From Sporocytophaga sp. (lineage in GTDB: Bacteria > Bacteroidota > Bacteroidia > Cytophagales > Cytophagaceae): a stretch of DNA of 64,000 nt. Under the pieces are notes generated by a model, which was given only the letters and a program-made list of their open reading frames with translations, searched no databases and had not been told where the DNA came from. Positions within the stretch are counted from its first letter, which is position 1; every line of letters starts with the position of its first letter. Both the position numbers and the translations under genes were made by a program. The stretch is from NCBI GenBank assembly GCA_024707265.1, contig JANQAB010000009.1:62001-126000 (forward strand). The letters run 5' to 3'. Below are positions 59,410-64,000 of this stretch, one piece after another.

Positions 59410-60846
59410 ATGATTAAAAAAATAGTATTTGTATTACTTGTAATCCTATTATTAGCTGATTTGGGATATTCATTTTTACAGCATTATCATATGCCTTTTG
59501 ACGGTGACATTGCAAGTTGTATTGTTCCAGCAGATGATATAAAGCCCATACTTAGCAGTCCATTAGGCTTTAAGGTTTTCCAAGAAGGTATTACTTATCC
59601 TAACCCTAACAGATTTTTTTGTCATTGGAGTTTTTATGAATTCTTTAATACAATACCATTATTTCTTCAAAAATTTGTCTCCCCTCTTGATAGTGCTTAC
59701 TTATCATGCGCTATAGCCAAAATATTGATTCAGATTACACTAATTGCTTTGCTGGCAATATCTATCTCAGGAAGCATATTTAAATTTGATTTTTTACTGG
59801 CAGCTGTTTTAATTTCACCATTATTTCAGGCCAATGGATATCGCAGTTATATGGGAATTATTGACCCGTCAATTACTTACACCTTTTTTTATGCTCTTCC
59901 GGCAATTCTAATTATAATCTATTTTTTTCCTCTTTTCATGAAGTACTTTTATTCTATTGAAATGAAAGGATATAAATACATTAAATATTTATGGACTCCT
60001 CTTGCATTGATCTCCAGCTTGAGCGGGCCTCTAAATCCTGGAATATCCTTAGTAATTGTATTACTTCTGTTCCTTCACAAGCTCACAAAAAATGCAGCTA
60101 AATCAGAAATAAAAAACAGCCTTTTAAAACTGAAATATGCCATTCAGCAAATCCCTAATGACTATTACTTCTTCTCAATACCGATAACTATTTTCTCAAT
60201 CTATTCATTATTCCTTGGAAGTTATAATTCCTTTAGTTTAAGTTCTAAATTGCCATTATCCGAGTTGTACTCAAGATTACCACTAGGAGTATATTACTCA
60301 TTTACACAAAAATTAGGATTTCCTATTCTCTTTGCGATATTAATAATAAACACTATTATCATCCACTATACCATCAATACTACAGAGGGCAAAAAGATAT
60401 TGACTCTTTTTAAATGGTTCGGTCTTTTTGCTTTAATATACATCCTACTACTGCCTTTGGGAGGATACCGAAACTATCGCCCCAATGTACTAAGATATGA
60501 CACAATCATGCCGATAACATTAGGCCTGATGTTTTTCTTTGGCAAAACCTCCATTTTTATTCTAAACAACTTCTCTAATAGGAAAAAATACTGGTATATT
60601 CCTCTATTAGTATTGGTGTTATTTGTTTTTGAGAATGCAGATGAACCGGAATTTAATAAAAATGAATGTGAAAGAAAGTCCATTATTCATATAGCAGAAT
60701 CACCTGAACAAATCATAAAAATTGACAATGGTTGTACTGTTTTATCATGGTACAATATTGAAAAGCCGGAGGAGTCCTGGCTATATATCAGGCAGCTGAA
60801 GTTATGGGGAATTGTAAAAGATGAAAATAAACGTTATTATCAGTAA
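59410..60846 (+). CDS. Polytopic membrane protein of unknown function
   Basis: 478 aa with about 10 hydrophobic segments (first at 4-22, VFVLLVILLLADLGYSF). A large non-cytoplasmic loop after TM1 contains FDGDIASCIVPADDI and YPNPNRFFCHWSFYEFF, the position where GT-C glycosyltransferases carry their acidic motif, although no GT-C family can be claimed. The C-terminal tail is soluble (IDNGCTVLSWYNIEKPEESW). It is the only gene on the plus strand in this part, with no operon partner. Confidence 0.75.
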   Translation: MIKKIVFVLLVILLLADLGYSFLQHYHMPFDGDIASCIVPADDIKPILSSPLGFKVFQEGITYPNPNRFFCHWSFYEFFNTIPLFLQKFVSPLDSAYLSCAIAKILIQITLIALLAISISGSIFKFDFLLAAVLISPLFQANGYRSYMGIIDPSITYTFFYALPAILIIIYFFPLFMKYFYSIEMKGYKYIKYLWTPLALISSLSGPLNPGISLVIVLLLFLHKLTKNAAKSEIKNSLLKLKYAIQQIPNDYYFFSIPITIFSIYSLFLGSYNSFSLSSKLPLSELYSRLPLGVYYSFTQKLGFPILFAILIINTIIIHYTINTTEGKKILTLFKWFGLFALIYILLLPLGGYRNYRPNVLRYDTIMPITLGLMFFFGKTSIFILNNFSNRKKYWYIPLLVLVLFVFENADEPEFNKNECERKSIIHIAESPEQIIKIDNGCTVLSWYNIEKPEESWLYIRQLKLWGIVKDENKRYYQ

Positions 60847-60883
60847 GCGGAATACTCATTATGTAAAGTCAAAGTGAAAATTA

Positions 60884-61060
60884 TCACATTTTAACCATTT
60901 TCATAACTCTTACATCTTCGCCAACCTGAAACTTCAGGTAATACAAACCTGCTGAAAGACCGTTAAAATCTATCTGTCTCTTAAAAGACGACGTTCTTTC
61001 ATTGATGTTTCCAACTTCTATTCCTTGTGTATTTAAAGAGGCAGACAACAGCGATACAAC
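60884..61060 (-). pseudogene. Remnant of a T9SS sorting domain
   Basis: A 58-codon frame without a start reads VVSLLSASLNTQGIEVG ... LSAGLYYLKFQVGED ... KMVKM, stop. This is the last two-thirds of a type A sorting domain. An in-frame stop sits directly upstream (61061-61063), and the rest of the gene is gone. It lies 50 bp from the IS4 element, which may have helped remove the remainder. Confidence 0.75.
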
Positions 61061-61111
61061 CTAGCTCCGTATTTCTTGCCCTGTTTAGGGCAGATTAATA
61101 GAATAATAATT

Positions 61112-62510
61112 TAATGCCATTAAGTTAAGGCAAAATAAAGTAAAACTATGTGAATAAACGGGTGTAATTATTAGATTTGGGTAGAAAAAAGAAAAGCCCC
61201 GTAATAGGAGCTTCTCATAGTAAAGTAACTTGTAAAGTCCTTGAAAACCTTACCACGCAAATATATGAAGAAAATTTTATCGACCGTAATAGACTGTCGG
61301 TAAATAATTTTACAAGAGATCGAGCTTTTAATTTTTTCAGACCTGATTATCTTTCTGTTACAGAAAGATAATGGTTCTTACCAGAAGGAGATCAATTCTT
61401 ATTTTGATAGTTTGGGTCTATCAGCTGCATTATTTCCAAGTTCAAGTGCTCTTTGTCAAGCAAGGTCCAAATTATCACCTGATGCATTTATTGAACTAAA
61501 CAGAAAATCTGTAAAGGCTTTTTATTCAGATTCAACATACAGAAAGTGGAAAGGCTACCGGATTCTTGCTGTAGATGGTTCTACACTTCAGCTACCCAAA
61601 CATTCAACAATTGAAGAGGAGTTCGGAGTACATATGTTCGGACCGAAAGCAGACAGCCCGAAGTCACTTGCCAGGATATCCTATTTGTATGATGTATTAA
61701 ATGGTTTGGTACTAGACTCTAGGATAGATAGTTTCTCTACATCCGAAACTGATATGGCTTGGAAGCATCTGGAGCATGTGAGCAAAAACGATGTGGTTCT
61801 TTTTGACAGATACTATCCAAGCTATCCGCTGATATTCTCATTAAAGTCTATGGGGACAAACTTTTGCTTCAGGATGAAGAGTGATTGGTGGACTATTGTC
61901 AGAGAGTTTACTTCCGGAAAAAATAACGATGAAATTGTTAGCCTTAGAATACCATCAAAATATAGGAAGTGGGCAGAGGAAAACGGCATACCTCAGACTG
62001 TTCGTGTCCGGTTAATTAAGAAGAAAAATAAAAACGGAGAAATTGAAGTTTTTTGCACATCACTGTTGAATGAAGAGAAGTATAAAAGAACGGCAGTATT
62101 GGGTCTTTACAAGGAAAGATGGAATATTGAAGAGGGATATAAATTGATAAAAAGCCGACTGGAGGTGGAAGATTTTTCAGGCATCCGGTCAATTGTTGTA
62201 AAACAGGATTTTTACATAAAAACATTGCTTCTGACCATTAACGCCATATTGTGTCAGAAGATAAACCCTTCAAAAAGCAAATCTTCTGGAAGGGTTATCA
62301 ATATAAATAAAACATTGGGCTTGAGTACTACAAAAAAACTATTTCTAAAAATAGCATTAGATTGGACTATTGAGCAGACAGTGGATTTTTACACCAATAC
62401 TATGATCGGAAAATTCAATTACTCAAGAAAAGGACAGAAATGTTCTAGAAATAAAAAGTGTCATAGGAAGTATAATATGAATTACAAAACTGCTTAACTT
62501 AATGGCATTA
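61112..62510 (+). mobile_element. IS4-family insertion sequence, 1399 bp
   Basis: Terminal inverted repeats TAATGCCATTAAGTTAAGGC (left) and TAATGCCATTAAGTTAAGCA (right, read inward). A perfect 10-bp target duplication AATAATAATT lies on both sides (61102-61111 and 62511-62520), within the 9-12 bp range usual for IS4. It encodes one transposase. The insertion lies 10 bp past the stop of the SprB-like gene. Confidence 0.93.
61177..62497 (+). CDS. IS4-family DDE transposase (frameshifted)
   Basis: 439 aa after correction. As read, a T6 run at 61332-61337 ends the first frame at 61371; one T fewer gives RAFNFSDLIIFLLQKDNGSY and continues to 62497. It starts at TTG 61177. Catalytic residues: D in ILAVDGSTLQLP, D in VVLFDRYYPSYP and E in the YREK-like signature YKERWNIEEGYKLIKSRL. 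The short N-terminal part before the break holds the DNA-binding region. As read, neither fragment alone would be active, unless frameshifting occurs. Confidence 0.9.
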
Positions 62511-62530
62511 AATAATAATTCTTAAAAAAA

Positions 62531-64000
62531 CTAATTCACAATAAACCCTATCGTTCTAAAATCTGTCGGTGTCAATATCTTCATCAGGTAAACCCCTGTT
62601 CCTAAAGGAAGCGAGAAATTGAGAAGGTAATTCTCCTGACCATTATAAGAAGCTTTTGAAATCGGAAGACCTTGTGAATTGAGAATCTCAATTTCTATTG
62701 CCTGTTCTTTATCTAAATCAATCTGAGCATTGAATATCCCGTTGTTCGGATTTGGAAAGATCTTTATAGCTTTTATCTTATTCAAACCTAAACCAAGTGA
62801 ATCATTCCCACCGACTGAAACGGGAGGAATAAAAAAGGTAATGGTTTTCCTGATGCTGTCTGTACATTCACCTAAAAAGGCTGTTAATTTTATTGAATAA
62901 GAACCCGGTTTCCCAAAGTATAACTCAGGACTATCTTTTGGAGAATCCATTATTATCGGCTCTCCACTAAACGACCATTGAATAGAATCCGGCATTGGCT
63001 TTGATACTTCTACAAAAACTACTGTATCTCCATATTCTACAAAACTGGGAAGTAAGAACTGTGCATTAAGCAGTTCTTTTGAAGTCTTTAGTTTAAAAGT
63101 CTTCTCTGCATTACATCCATCGGCATTTTTAACTTTCAATTGGTATGTACCATCCATATGAGTTGTGAAAATCTGAGCTTTGGTAAGTAATGAATGCTCA
63201 TCCCTCCATTCATAATCAGACCCAATATTTTCAGCATCAAATGTAACTTGCTTTCCCGGGCAAATAATTGTAGAATCAGGAATTGAGAAAGCGAACTGTA
63301 CAGAATCTTTTAATTCAGCTTCTATGAAAGCAACACAGTTTCTGCTATCAATGATCCTTGCCGTATAAACACCCTGACATAGGTTATTTAGCATAGTAGT
63401 GTTTAATATGCTATCCTCATTCCATCTGTAAGAGTATGGTGCAGTCCCGCCTGTTGCAACTACTTCAAGTTGCCCATTACAATCAATGTTGCATTTCGGA
63501 TCTACCTTAGTCGTGAATGACACTTCGAGCTGATTTGAAGGTTCTGTTATCTTAGCATTGTTTGATGCTGCACAATGATGATTGTCAGTTATCGTAAGAT
63601 AATATTCCCCGGGAGAAAGTTTCTCCAGAAGTGTATCTTTGTCAGGAAAATTCTGCCACTGATATGTATATGGCTTCGTGCCTCCTGAAACATTGGTTTT
63701 AATTACTCCGTTATTGAATCCAGCGCATTGCACTTCGGAAATATCAAAGTCTATGGCAATTGAATCAGGACGACCAATATAAACACTAAGCGTATCTATA
63801 CATTCGTTCTTGTCCTTGATTCTGATGATGTGATTACCACCTAGGATAAAACTAAAATCGCTCTTATCGAAATAATCCCCCTCGTCCAGAGAGAATTTGT
63901 AGTCAGGTGTTCCTCCAGATGCATTGACTGAAAAGCTTGCATCATTTCGGTCAAAACAGGTTGCCTCTTGAATATTGGAAACCTTAATTACAAATTCATC
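62531..64000 (-). CDS. SprB-like adhesin with SprB repeats and T9SS sorting domain (5' end outside window)
   Basis: The last 489 residues of a larger protein; the frame is open to base 64000. Repeated SprB-type modules show the pattern C-x-G/D-x-N-G-x-I/L ... SGGTKPYTYQW ... TDNHHCAA (three clear copies: ATCFDRNDASFSVNASGGTP; VQCAGFNNGVIKTNVSGGTK; PKCNIDCNGQLEVVATGGTA). A PKD-like domain (about residues 255-355 of the visible part) precedes a type A sorting domain (IKIFPNPNNGIFNAQIDL ... FRTIGFIVN). SprB is the mobile surface adhesin of Flavobacterium gliding; homologues with such repeats are usually huge. A role in gliding or attachment is inference. An IS4 element lies 10 bp past the stop. 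Confidence 0.92.
   Translation of the reverse strand, partial: DEFVIKVSNIQEATCFDRNDASFSVNASGGTPDYKFSLDEGDYFDKSDFSFILGGNHIIRIKDKNECIDTLSVYIGRPDSIAIDFDISEVQCAGFNNGVIKTNVSGGTKPYTYQWQNFPDKDTLLEKLSPGEYYLTITDNHHCAASNNAKITEPSNQLEVSFTTKVDPKCNIDCNGQLEVVATGGTAPYSYRWNEDSILNTTMLNNLCQGVYTARIIDSRNCVAFIEAELKDSVQFAFSIPDSTIICPGKQVTFDAENIGSDYEWRDEHSLLTKAQIFTTHMDGTYQLKVKNADGCNAEKTFKLKTSKELLNAQFLLPSFVEYGDTVVFVEVSKPMPDSIQWSFSGEPIIMDSPKDSPELYFGKPGSYSIKLTAFLGECTDSIRKTITFFIPPVSVGGNDSLGLGLNKIKAIKIFPNPNNGIFNAQIDLDKEQAIEIEILNSQGLPISKASYNGQENYLLNFSLPLGTGVYLMKILTPTDFRTIGFIVN

Overview
The window is AT-rich DNA from a member of the Bacteroidota, most likely a gliding, Cytophagales-type soil or aquatic bacterium. The evidence is several large secreted proteins with type IX secretion (T9SS) C-terminal sorting domains, SprB-type repeats, a short (287 aa) Bacteroidota-type primary sigma factor, a TTTG-N19-TAnnTTTG promoter, and few recognisable Shine-Dalgarno sites. 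A Sporocytophaga/Cytophaga-like source would fit, but that is inference. No rRNA, tRNA or CRISPR array was seen.

Layout. 1-9.3 kb (minus strand): the 5' part of a giant secreted trypsin-like protease with PKD modules, a SUKH protein, a delta-60-repeat T9SS protein and a KirBac-type K+ channel. 9.5-15.2 kb: a Zn alcohol dehydrogenase with a small membrane partner, an outer-membrane barrel, and a BASS transporter next to a cytosolic sulfatase. 15.2-20.3 kb: small accessory genes (XRE regulator, zinc-ribbon signalling protein, ATP-grasp enzyme, CapA phosphoesterase) interspersed with three copies of a palindromic intergenic repeat, plus the decayed end of a second ATP-grasp gene. 20.7-31.8 kb: a signalling block with two REC-histidine kinases, a very large HAMP/GAF hybrid kinase with three REC domains, an orphan CheR, a cytochrome c/OmpA pair, and a PAS/GAF protein that ends after its histidine-kinase-like dimerisation helix. 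31.9-39.5 kb: a cyclic-phosphate-type receiver protein, an MNT-HEPN fusion, an alpha-oxoamine synthase fused to an acyltransferase, rpoD and a cold-shock gene. 39.8-49.6 kb: a surface-protein block (lipoprotein, T9SS protein, 1321-aa LRR/cadherin-like T9SS protein, 1286-aa VWA protein). 50.9-58.2 kb: an SDR, a secreted protein built of seven tandem sorting-domain-like modules, an arsR-arsM arsenic unit with a duplicated operator, an amino-acid permease and repeat-rich DNA. 58.2-64 kb: a lipoprotein, a polytopic membrane protein, a sorting-domain remnant, an intact-ended IS4-family element and the 3' part of an SprB-like adhesin.

Two features cut across the window. First, nine genes are broken by ten single-base frameshifts. 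Eight of the ten lie in A-runs on the coding strand, and in every gene a one-base correction restores a full-length product. They could be homopolymer sequencing errors, or real slippage or phase-variation sites. I annotate each such gene as one locus. Second, the intergenic space is full of dispersed palindromic repeats, one of which is split by a 350-bp MITE-like element with 20-bp perfect ends and a 7-bp target duplication.

The best candidates for something undescribed are the tandem sorting-domain protein (52165-54053), the oxoamine synthase-acyltransferase fusion (34828-37243; possibly sulfonolipid synthesis) and the set of A-tract frameshifts.
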